Shown: piece by piece, positions 50,988-59,159 of the stretch | Position numbering within the stretch: the stretch's first letter is position 1 | How the letters are laid out: the number at the start of each line of letters is the position of its first letter | Source of the DNA: an uncultured Bacillota bacterium | GTDB lineage: Bacteria; Bacillota; Clostridia; Oscillospirales; Oscillospiraceae | DNA length: 64,000 nucleotides | Assembly: GCA_947645675.1 (NCBI GenBank) | Contig: CANSDP010000002.1 | Location: forward strand, 1 to 64,000 | Direction of reading: 5' to 3' | Position numbers and translations under genes: made by a program | Notes under the pieces: model-generated | Databases searched by the model: none | Seen by the model: the letters and a program-made list of their open reading frames with translations, nothing else | Told to the model about the DNA's origin: nothing

Positions 50988-51389
50988 TTGAGGCGCAAGC
51001 GACTTTGGTCTTTACTGCTGGCCTGCGTTTTGGTGTTAGGCTGTTCCGTAGTTCCTGTAGGCGCGATTGATACCGCAGATGATAATGCTCCCATTCTTCG
51101 GGTTTCTAACCGGATCAATCAAAGTATTTCGGCAAACTCTATCGTTGCCATAGAAGATTGGTTCTATTTAGACGTAGGTGATACTGTTGGGTTTAACTGT
51201 ACCTATTCTCCAAAATCCGCTAGCATAGACTTCGGTATTGTTAGCCCCAACGGCGTTTTCCAGCATCTAAACTGTACCAGCGGAAGCTTCGACAAGTCGA
51301 TTAAAATTTCTCAAACCGGCCAGTATACGCTGGCCATCCGCAACAACGAGTCTTATGCCGTTATTGTGACGGGAACGGTGAGGTATTGA
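50988..51389 (+). CDS. Small exported beta-rich protein, cassette 1
   Basis: A 133-residue protein with signal peptide (RRKRLWSLLLACVLVLGCSV). A TTG start at 50988 is inferred from GGAAGGGGGTGA upstream and from the paralogue at 54064, which starts GTG at the same place. The mature part has an alternating beta pattern and the conserved YSPKSASIDFGIVSPNGVFQ and TGQYTLAIRNNESYAV blocks shared with the paralogue. No family is recognised. It is the immediate downstream neighbour of the membrane XRE regulator in both cassettes. Confidence 0.8.
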   Translation: MRRKRLWSLLLACVLVLGCSVVPVGAIDTADDNAPILRVSNRINQSISANSIVAIEDWFYLDVGDTVGFNCTYSPKSASIDFGIVSPNGVFQHLNCTSGSFDKSIKISQTGQYTLAIRNNESYAVIVTGTVRY

Positions 51390-51450
51390 TTGTTTTTTAG
51401 CGCAACAACTCAACAGAATTGTAAGCTTCACATAATGAAAGGAGAAAAAA

Positions 51451-51888
51451 ATGAAGAAATTGTTGTCCATCATTCTGTCCCTGAGCCTTCTCTTTGCTAT
51501 TGGCATTAATGCATTTGCGTCCGAGGTGAACGGAGAAAATGAGAGCTGCATAGTTGACGTTGACCCCAACGCTCCTAGCCCCTATTTGATGACTGAATCC
51601 TTCACAGCGGTTCTCGATAAGAACACCTCTTTACAAAAGCAGATCACCTTTACAAAGGAGTACAAATTTTTTACCATGACAGTGCGGAACACTGGAGATT
51701 ATGCTATCAGTGTTGATGTTGGCAATAAGGTATTTACTGTTGACCCTCATGATAGCAAAATTATTTATAGCTCAAGTGCATGGAGCGCTGGAACTTACAC
51801 CTTTGGATTTGCAACTAAAACCACAGGAAAGCCCATGTACGGTTCTGTAGTGTGTATGTTGGCATCCACACTGGAAGAAGTGCAATGA
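51451..51888 (+). CDS. Small exported protein, related to the preceding one
   Basis: A 145-residue protein with signal peptide MKKLLSIILSLSLLFAIGIN. The mature part has a TVRNTGDYAISVDVGNKVFT stretch similar in pattern to the QYTLAIRNNESY block of its neighbour, so both may share a small beta-sandwich fold. AAAGGAG precedes the ATG. It lies in the AT-rich part of the island. Function unknown. Confidence 0.75.
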   Translation: MKKLLSIILSLSLLFAIGINAFASEVNGENESCIVDVDPNAPSPYLMTESFTAVLDKNTSLQKQITFTKEYKFFTMTVRNTGDYAISVDVGNKVFTVDPHDSKIIYSSSAWSAGTYTFGFATKTTGKPMYGSVVCMLASTLEEVQ

Positions 51889-51939
51889 AAAGATAATTTC
51901 CCAATGTGCAGCCGAAAGGTATAAGCAAAATTTTAGATT

Positions 51940-51968
51940 AAGGAGCGCCCCCCACCGGGCGCTCCTTC
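51940..51968 (+). terminator. Terminator, AGGAGCGCCC family
   Basis: AAGGAGCGCCC / GGGCGCTCCTT. The same stem recurs at 53397-53422 and 55739-55769. A second hairpin CCCTGTTA/TAACAGGG follows at 51981-51999. Confidence 0.7.
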
Positions 51969-52076
51969 CGCAACGGAGAGCCCTGTTACCATAACAGGGA
52001 CAGCGAAATAAGGATTTTCTTTAACGAATTAGATTGACAGAAACGTATGATTCGCATATAATGAAAGGAGAACAAA

Positions 52077-52319
52077 ATGAAAAAAGTTATTTCCGCTATT
52101 CTTTGTTTGTCCATGATCTTTTCACTAATGGCTCCCGCATTTGCATATTGTGACAGTATTGAGGAAAATGAGTCTAAGCCTTTTTCATATACTACAAAGG
52201 AAATCTTTGTTCCTATTATTGATGATGATGGAATTGTACACGAAATTGCTGTCACTGTGTGTGTTCCAAATGGTATAGATATTTCTGCTTATGGTGTGTA
52301 TCCTGATCCCAATTATTAA
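52077..52319 (+). pseudogene. Exported protein, probably truncated by frameshift
   Basis: An 80-residue frame: signal peptide MKKVISAILCLSMIFSLMAP, then a short region ending YGVYPDPNY. The +1 frame stays open from 52291 to 52662 and overlaps its end, as expected if a single exported protein of about 195 residues were split by one indel near 52290-52319. AAAGGAG precedes the ATG. Alternatively it is an intact short protein followed by a separate gene. Confidence 0.5.
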
Positions 52320-52662
52320 AGTAGGAGATATAACATCATTTTCTTTTAGAATTGATAATGCTCAAATACAAGCTATCACAGATATTCCAGGCAAAGCTGG
52401 TATGATTGTGGAAAGGTTTGCTAAAAAGGGAATTGCCGAGATTGCGGCTACAGTTGTTGGGGAATCATTAGCAGGGCCGCTTGTATCAGGTTTGCTCTTA
52501 GCCCCTGCTATCTTGGATGTAATCGTTGATGTACTCTTAATATATGGCATTAATGGTTTTGACATAACTGTAAACATGGTATACACTGAGCACTATATAC
52601 ATAGTGGAGGATATTACATGTACGGGTGGGCGCTTGATAGTGTTAAGATTAAAACATACTAG
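52291..52662 (+). pseudogene. Downstream part of the split exported protein
   Basis: A 123-codon frame (VGDITSFSFRIDNAQIQAIT, then a hydrophobic stretch VVGESLAGPLVSGLLLAPAI and LDVIVDVLLIYGING) overlapping the end of the previous frame in +1. The first ATG has no ribosome site, though GTAGGAG lies inside the frame. The hydrophobic segment could be a membrane helix pair. Best read as the C-terminal part of the 52077 gene; an independent protein cannot be excluded. Confidence 0.45.
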
Positions 52663-52680
52663 GATGGAATGATTACTTTT

Positions 52681-52914
52681 ATGGGAAAGCAGATTATATT
52701 TGTATGTTTTATTGGTGTAGGCATTGTAAATGTAGTCTTAGCGCGCTTTGAGAAATTAGACCTGTTCTGGGTTGTACTGTATTTTATTTTAGGTGTCGGA
52801 TATTCTCATCAGCGCTACCGAGAAAATAAAGAAAAAATATGGCTCTTTTTCGTTATTTTGTTTGCAATAGCCTTATTAGCTAGCATTTTCAAAATGATTC
52901 AGCATGTACCCTGA
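52681..52914 (+). CDS. Small membrane protein
   Basis: A 77-residue protein with three hydrophobic segments (QIIFVCFIGVGIVNVVL, LFWVVLYFILGVGYS, IWLFFVILFAIALLASIF) and a basic loop HQRYRENKEK. AGGATGGA lies 11 bases before the chosen ATG. Strongly AT-rich. No family recognised. Confidence 0.6.
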   Translation: MGKQIIFVCFIGVGIVNVVLARFEKLDLFWVVLYFILGVGYSHQRYRENKEKIWLFFVILFAIALLASIFKMIQHVP

Positions 52915-52990
52915 ACACAATAGGAGGTGTCCATGAGTAGGTGTTGCTTCCAGAAAGAAATTGGACGAGTTATAGAAAGGGGTGGACAAC

Positions 52991-53374
52991 ATGAAAAATA
53001 GGGGCATATTGTTTTCTGTCTGCGTGTGTTGGGCTTTAGCTTTATTCAATCTGTGGCGCGGAAGCGCGGCCAGTGCGGGCTTTTGCTTTGTGATCGCGGT
53101 TTGTGACACCATGCTTTGGTTCAACGGACAGTGGCCGGCAAGAAAACAGGCGCAAAACCGCAACTACCAGATTTTACAGCGGACCTTCGGTCCCTTCACA
53201 TGGCTGGCCGCCTACGGGACCTTGGGGATATTGGCCTCGCTGGTCCTGTTGTACCGAATTTACACGACCCCGTGGACCGGGCGAATCATGCTTGCGGGAG
53301 TTGGGCTGTACCTCCTGTGGGGCCTCTATCTATGCTTTTTGGTTTTCGCCGGAAAAAACAGCGCGCAGGAATAA
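52991..53374 (+). CDS. Membrane protein of unknown function
   Basis: A 127-residue protein with four hydrophobic segments (ILFSVCVCWALALFNLW, AGFCFVIAVCDTMLWF, TWLAAYGTLGILASLVLLY, IMLAGVGLYLLWGLYLCFLV). The ATG at 52991 follows AAAGGGGTGG; an in-frame GTG at 52982 overlaps that site. Its GC content returns to the genome level. No family recognised. It ends before an AGGAGCGCCCC terminator that separates it from cassette 2. Confidence 0.7.
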   Translation: MKNRGILFSVCVCWALALFNLWRGSAASAGFCFVIAVCDTMLWFNGQWPARKQAQNRNYQILQRTFGPFTWLAAYGTLGILASLVLLYRIYTTPWTGRIMLAGVGLYLLWGLYLCFLVFAGKNSAQE

Positions 53375-53396
53375 ACGCTGAATCGAACCCATCACC

Positions 53397-53426
53397 AGGA
53401 GCGCCCCAGCCGGGGCGCTCCTTTTC
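53397..53426 (+). terminator. Terminator, AGGAGCGCCCC family
   Basis: A perfect 11-bp stem AGGAGCGCCCC / GGGGCGCTCCT followed by TTTTCT. Confidence 0.85.
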
Positions 53427-53442
53427 TGCCCGCTTTCCGATG

Positions 53443-53471
53443 TTGACAGGAATGGCGCCAACTGCTATTAT
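53443..53471 (+). promoter_or_regulatory. Promoter of cassette 2
   Basis: TTGACA, 17-base spacer, TATTAT; much of the spacer is shared with cassette 1. Confidence 0.7.
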
Positions 53472-53511
53472 CGAGGTATATTTTCTAATCATTTTCAGCC
53501 TGCTGCGAGGA

Positions 53512-53529
53512 TGTAAACTTGTGTTTACA
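53512..53529 (+). promoter_or_regulatory. Conserved palindrome in the cassette 2 leader
   Basis: TGTAAAC-TTGT-GTTTACA, identical to the cassette 1 palindrome except for one loop base, about 40 bases after the -10. Confidence 0.65.
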
Positions 53530-53600
53530 TTCCCCTTTTTATGTCCAAAACCGCCAATGACAACAAATGTTGGTAGCCTTTTCTGGGGAGGATCACTAAA

Positions 53601-54041
53601 ATGAAATCAAAGCAAACAATCAGGAGTATTAGAGCCGAACACGGCATCTCTCAGGAATCCCTGGCGGAGCTGATGGAGGTCTCCCGTCAGACCGTCTCCA
53701 AGTGGGAAAACGGTTTAGTCTATCCGTCCGCCGACAATCTGGCGAAGCTGAGCGAGGTATTCGGAATACCGGTGGACGCCTTTCTAAAGGACGACTGGGT
53801 TCCGCCGGAGGAAAAGCCGCCGGAAATCCAGGTTGTCGAGGTCCCCGTGGAGGTCCCCCGGCCCAGAAATTACCGCCTGCTGGCCCTGCTGGCCGCTGTG
53901 GTTTTGGCAGCTGGTGTTCTCGTTGGCGCGTTTCTCTTCCGGGAACAGCCCGAGGACTCTGTTCCAGAATCAGCTTTGGAAGGTGAGGTGATAGATGATT
54001 TAACGATATTGGGACCTATTGATCTGCTTCCTCTGGAATAA
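53601..54041 (+). CDS. Single-pass membrane XRE regulator, cassette 2
   Basis: A 146-residue paralogue of the 50500 protein: XRE HTH (IRSIRAEHGISQESLAELME, VSRQTVSKWENGLVYPSADN), shorter EVPVEVPRPRN spacer, one membrane helix near 98-120 and an acidic outside tail ending IDLLPLE, as in cassette 1 (GGIDLLPLE). Differences lie mostly in the HTH recognition region and outer tail, which may allow different signals or operators. Followed 22 bases later by the matching exported protein. Confidence 0.85.
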   Translation: MKSKQTIRSIRAEHGISQESLAELMEVSRQTVSKWENGLVYPSADNLAKLSEVFGIPVDAFLKDDWVPPEEKPPEIQVVEVPVEVPRPRNYRLLALLAAVVLAAGVLVGAFLFREQPEDSVPESALEGEVIDDLTILGPIDLLPLE

Positions 54042-54063
54042 TTTTTGAAAGGAGGGGTTTTTT

Positions 54064-54465
54064 GTGAGGCGCAAACAGCTCATTTCTGCGCTTTTGGCCT
54101 GTATGCTTGTGTTCAGTTGTTCCTTTATCCCGGCAACTGCGGTAGAAGCTTATAGCACTGATATTGTGATGCCTCGAGTGGTTGGGCAGTTAAATCATAG
54201 TATTTCTGCTGGCGGCATTACCCCTGTAGGTCAGTCGTTTTCTGCCGCAAAAGGGGATACAATAAAGTACGACTGTACCTACACGCCCAAATCCGCCAGC
54301 GTTGACTTCGGCTACATTGCACCGAATGGCTTGTTTTATTCCTTAAACTCCACCAGTGGAAGCATCAACAAGTCGATTATCGTCGGTCAAACCGGCCAGT
54401 TTACCCTGGCCATCCGCAACAACGAGTCTTATGCCGTTACTGTGACGGGAACGATAAGATATTGA
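54064..54465 (+). CDS. Small exported beta-rich protein, cassette 2
   Basis: A 133-residue paralogue of the 50988 protein with GTG start after AAAGGAGGGG. Signal peptide RRKQLISALLACMLVFSCSF; a Cys near the cleavage region could make it a lipoprotein but no clear lipobox is seen. Conserved blocks CTYTPKSASVDFGYIAPNGL and TGQFTLAIRNNESYAVTVTG. Divergence is highest in the first half of the mature protein. Confidence 0.8.
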   Translation: MRRKQLISALLACMLVFSCSFIPATAVEAYSTDIVMPRVVGQLNHSISAGGITPVGQSFSAAKGDTIKYDCTYTPKSASVDFGYIAPNGLFYSLNSTSGSINKSIIVGQTGQFTLAIRNNESYAVTVTGTIRY

Positions 54466-54511
54466 TTTTCTTTAACGAATTAGATTGACAGAAACGTATG
54501 ATTCGCGTATA

Positions 54512-55054
54512 ATGAAAGGAAAACAAAATGAAAAAATCATTTCTGTGGTTCTTTGTCTGGCTCTGAGTTTTTCTTTGATGATCCCCGCTTTTGCAGCAGA
54601 GTCTGAACCTGAGAGGGTCACAATTGAAGTAAATACAATGGACGATATTGATGCATTCTATAAATCAACAGAGTATGATAATACCAAACGATACTCCTTT
54701 ATCATCAGAAATCATCCCATGTCCAGGATCGCATGCCCGCTTTGCGGCAAAGCTGCATGGACCGGATCGGAATACCGCGTTGATGAAGTAGATGCTTTTG
54801 CGGAGGAATGTCCAGTTGGATCATGGCTTAGTAGTGACATTGTCGGTGTTTTTCACTATCACTATCTTGAGCGGTGCCGTAGCTGTGGATATGAAATTGT
54901 ACATGACGAACATTTCTTCAAGATTGAGTGTCATCTCGCGGAAGATATTTTCAGCTATTATGAGGCGTGGAATAAGAATTCAATAGAAAATGGCGATGAC
55001 CTTCATGAAATAAAATCCACATTTAAAAAAGCTTATGAAAAATACCCCTGGTAA
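54512..55054 (+). CDS. Exported zinc-ribbon-like protein with disturbed start
   Basis: The open frame encodes a signal peptide (IISVVLCLALSFSLMIPAFA) and a mature part with two CxxC knuckles (IACPLCGKAAW, ERCRSCGYEI) suggesting a zinc ribbon, plus a HHxxx/His-rich middle. The ATG that matches its paralogue at 52077, with its ribosome site, is at 54528, but it reads out of frame into a stop after 12 codons: one base is missing after ATG-AAAAAA. An in-frame ATG at 54512 overlaps the ribosome site. The gene may be off, weakly translated, or phase-variable. Confidence 0.6.
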   Translation: MKGKQNEKIISVVLCLALSFSLMIPAFAAESEPERVTIEVNTMDDIDAFYKSTEYDNTKRYSFIIRNHPMSRIACPLCGKAAWTGSEYRVDEVDAFAEECPVGSWLSSDIVGVFHYHYLERCRSCGYEIVHDEHFFKIECHLAEDIFSYYEAWNKNSIENGDDLHEIKSTFKKAYEKYPW

Positions 55055-55069
55055 TATATAGAGGTGATC

Positions 55070-55693
55070 ATGATGCTGTCTAAGTTTTATACAAGATCGT
55101 TGGCGTGCGCAGTTCTGGTCCCGGCCCTGCTTCTGTCCTCCTGCCAAAAGCGGGAGGTCCTGCCCAAGTCGGAATTTCCCCTTTCAGAGGAAACCGTTAC
55201 CACGGCGGTGACAGCGCAAGGGTTGGACTGGACCTTCGGCCAGGACGAGCAGGAGGGGCAGACAGATATAAAAACTGTGTACAGCCTGCGTCGGCCTGAA
55301 AGTGGACAAGAGTTCAACACGGTCTTCATCACTTCCGCCCAAACCGAGGAGCTGGGCCGCTATCTGGACACCGTCCTTATGATTTCTCACACGCAGCTCC
55401 AATGGCCCCTTGAGGAGCCTCACAGCTGGGAGGAATGGAAGGATCTGCTCATGCTGTCCGCACGGCTGTACGGCGGGTTTGAGGATGAGGAGGAGATCTT
55501 CCAGGCCTGCGCGAAGGAGGAGCTTCCGCTGGACAAGACCACCCTCTGGGAGGGGACCCTCACTGGTGGCTACTGCCAGGTCAGGGCCTCGGCGCCCATC
55601 CAGGACTGGAGTCCCTTTGCCGGCGGCGGCCTAATGTACAACATCCACGTGGAACTCTTTGAAAGTGAAGACACTTATCATGCTTTCAAATAA
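55070..55693 (+). CDS. Putative lipoprotein
   Basis: A 207-residue protein with signal peptide and lipobox LLSSC (Cys25). The mature part is acidic, with SEETVTTAVTAQGLDWTFGQ near 40-60 and FNTVFITSAQTEELGRYLDT. Related uncharacterised lipoproteins occur in Firmicutes, but no named family is recognised. AGAGG lies 5 bases before the ATG at 55070; an ATG three bases later is also possible. It closes the accessory island. Confidence 0.72.
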   Translation: MMLSKFYTRSLACAVLVPALLLSSCQKREVLPKSEFPLSEETVTTAVTAQGLDWTFGQDEQEGQTDIKTVYSLRRPESGQEFNTVFITSAQTEELGRYLDTVLMISHTQLQWPLEEPHSWEEWKDLLMLSARLYGGFEDEEEIFQACAKEELPLDKTTLWEGTLTGGYCQVRASAPIQDWSPFAGGGLMYNIHVELFESEDTYHAFK

Positions 55694-55738
55694 AATAAGG
55701 ATCTGCCGGAGCGGGTCATAGATCATAAGCTGCCATAA

Positions 55739-55769
55739 AACAGGAGCGCCCCAGCGGGGCGCTCCTGTT
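55739..55769. terminator. Bidirectional terminator, AGGAGCGCCCC family
   Basis: A perfect 14-bp stem AACAGGAGCGCCCC / GGGGCGCTCCTGTT between the lipoprotein gene and ilvC, which converge. Confidence 0.85.
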
Positions 55770-55783
55770 CGTTTCCGAGATAT

Positions 55784-56803
55784 TCAGTTGGACGCGGTAT
55801 CGGGGTCGGTGTCGTCGCCCCAAAGCATGTTCTTGCGCAACTCGGCGCCCACGGTCTCCATCTGGTGTTTGGCCAGCTGGGCCCGCTTGGCGTTGAAGAA
55901 GGTGCGGCCGTTCTTGTTCTCGGCGATCCACTTCCCGGCGAACACGCCGTCCTGGATGTCGGTGAGGACAGCCTTCATGTTCTTCTTGGTCTCCTCATAG
56001 GGCAGGATGCGGGGGCCGGAGACGTACTCGCCGTACTCGGCGGTGTCGGAGATGGAGTAGTTCATCATAGCCACACCGCCCTTGTTGATCAGGTCGATGA
56101 TGAGCTTCATCTCATGGATGCACTCGAAGTAGGCGTTCTCGGGGGCGTAGCCCGCCTCCACCAGGGTCTCGAAGCCCAGCTTCATCAGCTCCACCACACC
56201 GCCGCAGAGGACGGCCTGCTCGCCGAAGAGGTCGGTTTCGGTCTCGTCCTGGAAGGTGGTCTCCATCACGCCGCCCCGGGCTCCGCCGATGCCGGCGGCG
56301 TAGGCCAGAGCCAGCTTATAGGCGTCGCCGGTGGCGTTCTGCTCCACGGCGATGAGGCAGGGCACGCCCTTGCCCGCCACGTACTGGGATCGGACGGTGT
56401 GACCGGGACCCTTGGGGGCGATCATGGATACGTCTACCCCGGCGGGGGGCACGATCTGCTTGAAGTGGATGTTGAAGCCGTGGGCGAACATGAGCATATT
56501 GCCCGCCTCCAGATTGGGGGCGATGTCCTTCTTATAGACGTCGGCCTGGACCTCGTCGTTGATGAGGATCATCACGATGTCGCCCCACTTGGCGGCCTCG
56601 GCCACGGTCTTGACCTTCAGACCGGCCTTCTCGGCGGCGGTCCAGTTCTTGGAGCCCTCCCGCAGGCCGACGCACACGTCGCAGCCGGAGTCCTTCAGGT
56701 TCATGGCGTGGGCGTGGCCCTGGGAGCCGTAGCCGATGATGGTGATCTTCTTGCCATCCAGATAGTTGATGTCACAGTCCTTCTCATAATACATTTTTGC
56801 CAT
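55784..56803 (-). CDS. ilvC: Ketol-acid reductoisomerase
   Basis: A 339-residue class I KARI carrying out the second common step of valine/isoleucine/leucine synthesis with [22 protein letters not shown] is the nucleotide-binding region near 30-46; [19 protein letters not shown] and the C-terminal helical knot with Mg-binding [12 protein letters not shown] and [11 protein letters not shown] are present. AAGGAGG lies 9 bases upstream. It overlaps the end of the preceding small-subunit gene by 20 bases and closes the operon. Confidence 0.96.
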   Translation of the reverse strand: MAKMYYEKDCDINYLDGKKITIIGYGSQGHAHAMNLKDSGCDVCVGLREGSKNWTAAEKAGLKVKTVAEAAKWGDIVMILINDEVQADVYKKDIAPNLEAGNMLMFAHGFNIHFKQIVPPAGVDVSMIAPKGPGHTVRSQYVAGKGVPCLIAVEQNATGDAYKLALAYAAGIGGARGGVMETTFQDETETDLFGEQAVLCGGVVELMKLGFETLVEAGYAPENAYFECIHEMKLIIDLINKGGVAMMNYSISDTAEYGEYVSGPRILPYEETKKNMKAVLTDIQDGVFAGKWIAENKNGRTFFNAKRAQLAKHQMETVGAELRKNMLWGDDTDPDTASN

Positions 56804-57350
56804 AGTTATATTCCTCCTTCAATTTGTTGTCGTCGTATATGGTGCTGCGCCCTCTTTCGATGGCGATGGTACCCGTTTTCGCGATTTCCAGAATGCCGAA
56901 GTCCGCCAGCATTCCGGTGAGCGCCGCAGTCTTTTCCTTGTCCCCGAAGATCGCCACGGTGAGGGTCTCCCGGCTCACGTCGATGATGTTGGCCCGGAAG
57001 ATGTTAGCCATCTGGATGACCTCGTCCCGGGCATTGCGGTCAGCGGCCCGGACCTTGATGAGGGAGAACTCCCGCTGGATGGAGGTGCCCTCGTCCAGGA
57101 TCTTCACCGCCAGTACAGGGATGAGCTTGCGGCACTGGTCGGCGATCTGGTTGATCATCAGCTCGTCGGCCAGCAGGACGATGGTGATCCGGGTGACGTG
57201 GGGCCGGTCGGTCTCGCCGGAGACGATGGACTCAATGTTGTACCCCTTCCGGGAGAAGAGGCGGGCCACCTGGCTCAATACGCCTGGTATATCCTGAACC
57301 AGGATAGACAGGGTGTATTCCTTCTTCTTGGTGTCAAATTCACGCTTCAT
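56784..57350 (-). CDS. ilvN: Acetolactate synthase small subunit, second pair
   Basis: A 188-residue regulatory subunit: N-terminal ACT domain ([40 protein letters not shown]) and the C-terminal small-subunit domain. It would activate and confer feedback control on the catalytic subunit encoded just upstream (13-base gap). It is longer than the other small subunit in this window (161 residues), suggesting different effectors. Confidence 0.93.
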   Translation of the reverse strand: MKREFDTKKKEYTLSILVQDIPGVLSQVARLFSRKGYNIESIVSGETDRPHVTRITIVLLADELMINQIADQCRKLIPVLAVKILDEGTSIQREFSLIKVRAADRNARDEVIQMANIFRANIIDVSRETLTVAIFGDKEKTAALTGMLADFGILEIAKTGTIAIERGRSTIYDDNKLKEEYNYGKNVL

Positions 57351-57363
57351 CCTGTCCGCCCCC

Positions 57364-59067
57364 TTATTTCAGTAAAAAATCAGTGATGTGGGCCCCGCCC
57401 GCCACCATGGGCCGGACCATCTCGTCCATATCCAGCACGCAGTCAATGACGCACCCGCGGCCCGCCTCCAGCGCGCTCTGGAACGCCTCCTCCATCTCCG
57501 CCATGGTGGTGGCCCGGAAGCCCTTGAGGCCGTAGGCCTCGGCCAGCTTGACAAAGTCGGGTCCCCGGTCCAGGGTGGTCTCGGAGTAGCGCTCCTGATA
57601 GATCAGGTGCTGCCACTGGCGGACCATGCCCAGGGTGCCGTTGTTGAACACCACGGTGATGATGGGCAGGTGATAGTGCTCCACGGTGGCCAGCTCATGG
57701 CAGTTCATGCGGAAGCAGCCGTCGCCGGTGGTGTGGACCACCACCTTGTCCGGATTGCCCACCTTGGCCCCGATGGCCGCCCCCAGGCCGAAGCCCATGG
57801 TGCCGAAGCCGCCCGAGGTGAGGAGCTGGCCTGGGTAGTCAAAGTGGAAGTGCTGGATGGACCACATCTGATGCTGGCCCACGTCGGTGGCCACGATGGT
57901 GTCCTGGGGGGCCAATTTGCGGATGGTTTCCAGCACCTGCTTGGGGGTGAGGGCCTCGCTCTGCCGGGGGACGGAGGGCTCCCTCAGGGGGAGGATGTGC
58001 TCCTTCCAATCCGGGTGGCTGTACTGGGGCAGGCGCTCGTTCAGCAGAGCCAGCACCCGCTTGGCCGAGCCGATGATGTGGTGGTCGGTGAGGACGTTCT
58101 TGTCAATCTCCGACCGGTCAATGTCGATGTGGACAATTTTCGCCTGGCTGGCGAAGGTGTCGGGCTGGAGGGCTACCCGGTCGGAGAACCGGCAGCCCAC
58201 GGCAATCAACAAATCGCACTCGTTGCAGGCCACGTTGCTGGCCTGGGAGCCGTGCATCCCAATCATGCCGGTGGTGAGGGGGTGCCCGCCGGGGAAGCCG
58301 CCCCCGCCCATGACGGTAATGGCTACCGGGGCGTCCAGCTTCTCGGCGAACTCCTTAAACTCCGCGTCCGCCCGCCCCCGGACCACGCCGCCGCCGCAGA
58401 TGAGAAGGGGCCGCTCCGCCTGGGCGATCATGTCCACCAGGGTGTTGATGTCCCCGATGTCGGGCTCGGGGGCCTTCAGGTCGTGGCTGCCGGCCAGGGA
58501 CTTCAGGCTCCCGCACTTCCGGTTCTCGGTCCAGGGGACAAACTCATAGTCGATCTCCACGCTGGGGAAAGTGACGTTTTTCAAAAAGTCAATTACCACC
58601 GGACCGGGCCGCCCCGTGGCCGCCACGGCGAAGGCCTGACGCATCACGTCGGGGATGGTCTGGGCCTCCCGGACCAGATAGGTGGCCTTGGTGATGGGCA
58701 TGGCGATGCCGGTGATGTCCACCTCCTGGAAGGCGTCCTTGCCCAGGGTCTGCTCGGTCACGTTGCAGGTGATGAAGACGATGGGGGAGGAGTCCATGTA
58801 GGCGGTGGCGATGCCGGTGACCAGGTTGGTCGCCCCGGGGCCGCTGGTGGCGAAGCACACCCCCACCTTGCCGGTGGACCGGGCGTAGCCGTCGGCGGCG
58901 TGGGAGGCCCCCTGCTCATGGGCCGTCAATACGTGGTGAATTTTGTCCTTGTAGTTATACAGTTCGTCATAGAGATTCAGGATGGTCCCGCCGGGATATC
59001 CAAAGACGGTGTCCACCTCCTGCTCCAGCAGGCACTCCATGATGGCCGCGGTCGCTCTGATTTTCAT
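57364..59067 (-). CDS. ilvB: Acetolactate synthase large subunit, second pair
   Basis: A 567-residue ThDP-dependent enzyme. It has the catalytic Glu region GYPGGTILNLYDEL and AHEQGASHAADGYARSTGKV, SGPGATNLVTGIATAYMDS, and the ThDP-binding GDGCFRMNCHELATVEHYHLP motif. The start at 59067 (MKIRATAAIMECL) follows AAGAGGCG; the longer frame has no such signal. Upstream the gap holds a hairpin (CTCCTTTCAAAAGGAG) but no T-box, so it probably depends on read-through from the first pair or on a weak local promoter. Confidence 0.95.
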   Translation of the reverse strand: MKIRATAAIMECLLEQEVDTVFGYPGGTILNLYDELYNYKDKIHHVLTAHEQGASHAADGYARSTGKVGVCFATSGPGATNLVTGIATAYMDSSPIVFITCNVTEQTLGKDAFQEVDITGIAMPITKATYLVREAQTIPDVMRQAFAVAATGRPGPVVIDFLKNVTFPSVEIDYEFVPWTENRKCGSLKSLAGSHDLKAPEPDIGDINTLVDMIAQAERPLLICGGGVVRGRADAEFKEFAEKLDAPVAITVMGGGGFPGGHPLTTGMIGMHGSQASNVACNECDLLIAVGCRFSDRVALQPDTFASQAKIVHIDIDRSEIDKNVLTDHHIIGSAKRVLALLNERLPQYSHPDWKEHILPLREPSVPRQSEALTPKQVLETIRKLAPQDTIVATDVGQHQMWSIQHFHFDYPGQLLTSGGFGTMGFGLGAAIGAKVGNPDKVVVHTTGDGCFRMNCHELATVEHYHLPIITVVFNNGTLGMVRQWQHLIYQERYSETTLDRGPDFVKLAEAYGLKGFRATTMAEMEEAFQSALEAGRGCVIDCVLDMDEMVRPMVAGGAHITDFLLK

Positions 59068-59159
59068 AGTTTCGCCTCTTTTCGCTGATTCTTTCATCCC
59101 CCGCAGGGGCAAACCTCCTTTTGAAAGGAGCCTTTTTGGTGCAAAACTGTCAGTTTTCT

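Noticed and set aside
52046-52076. TTGACA-17-TATAAT directly before the 52077 gene as its promoter
   Set aside because: The hexamers match well, but the transcript would begin inside the ribosome site, and the sequence is shared mainly because the leader was duplicated at 54480; it may be fortuitous.
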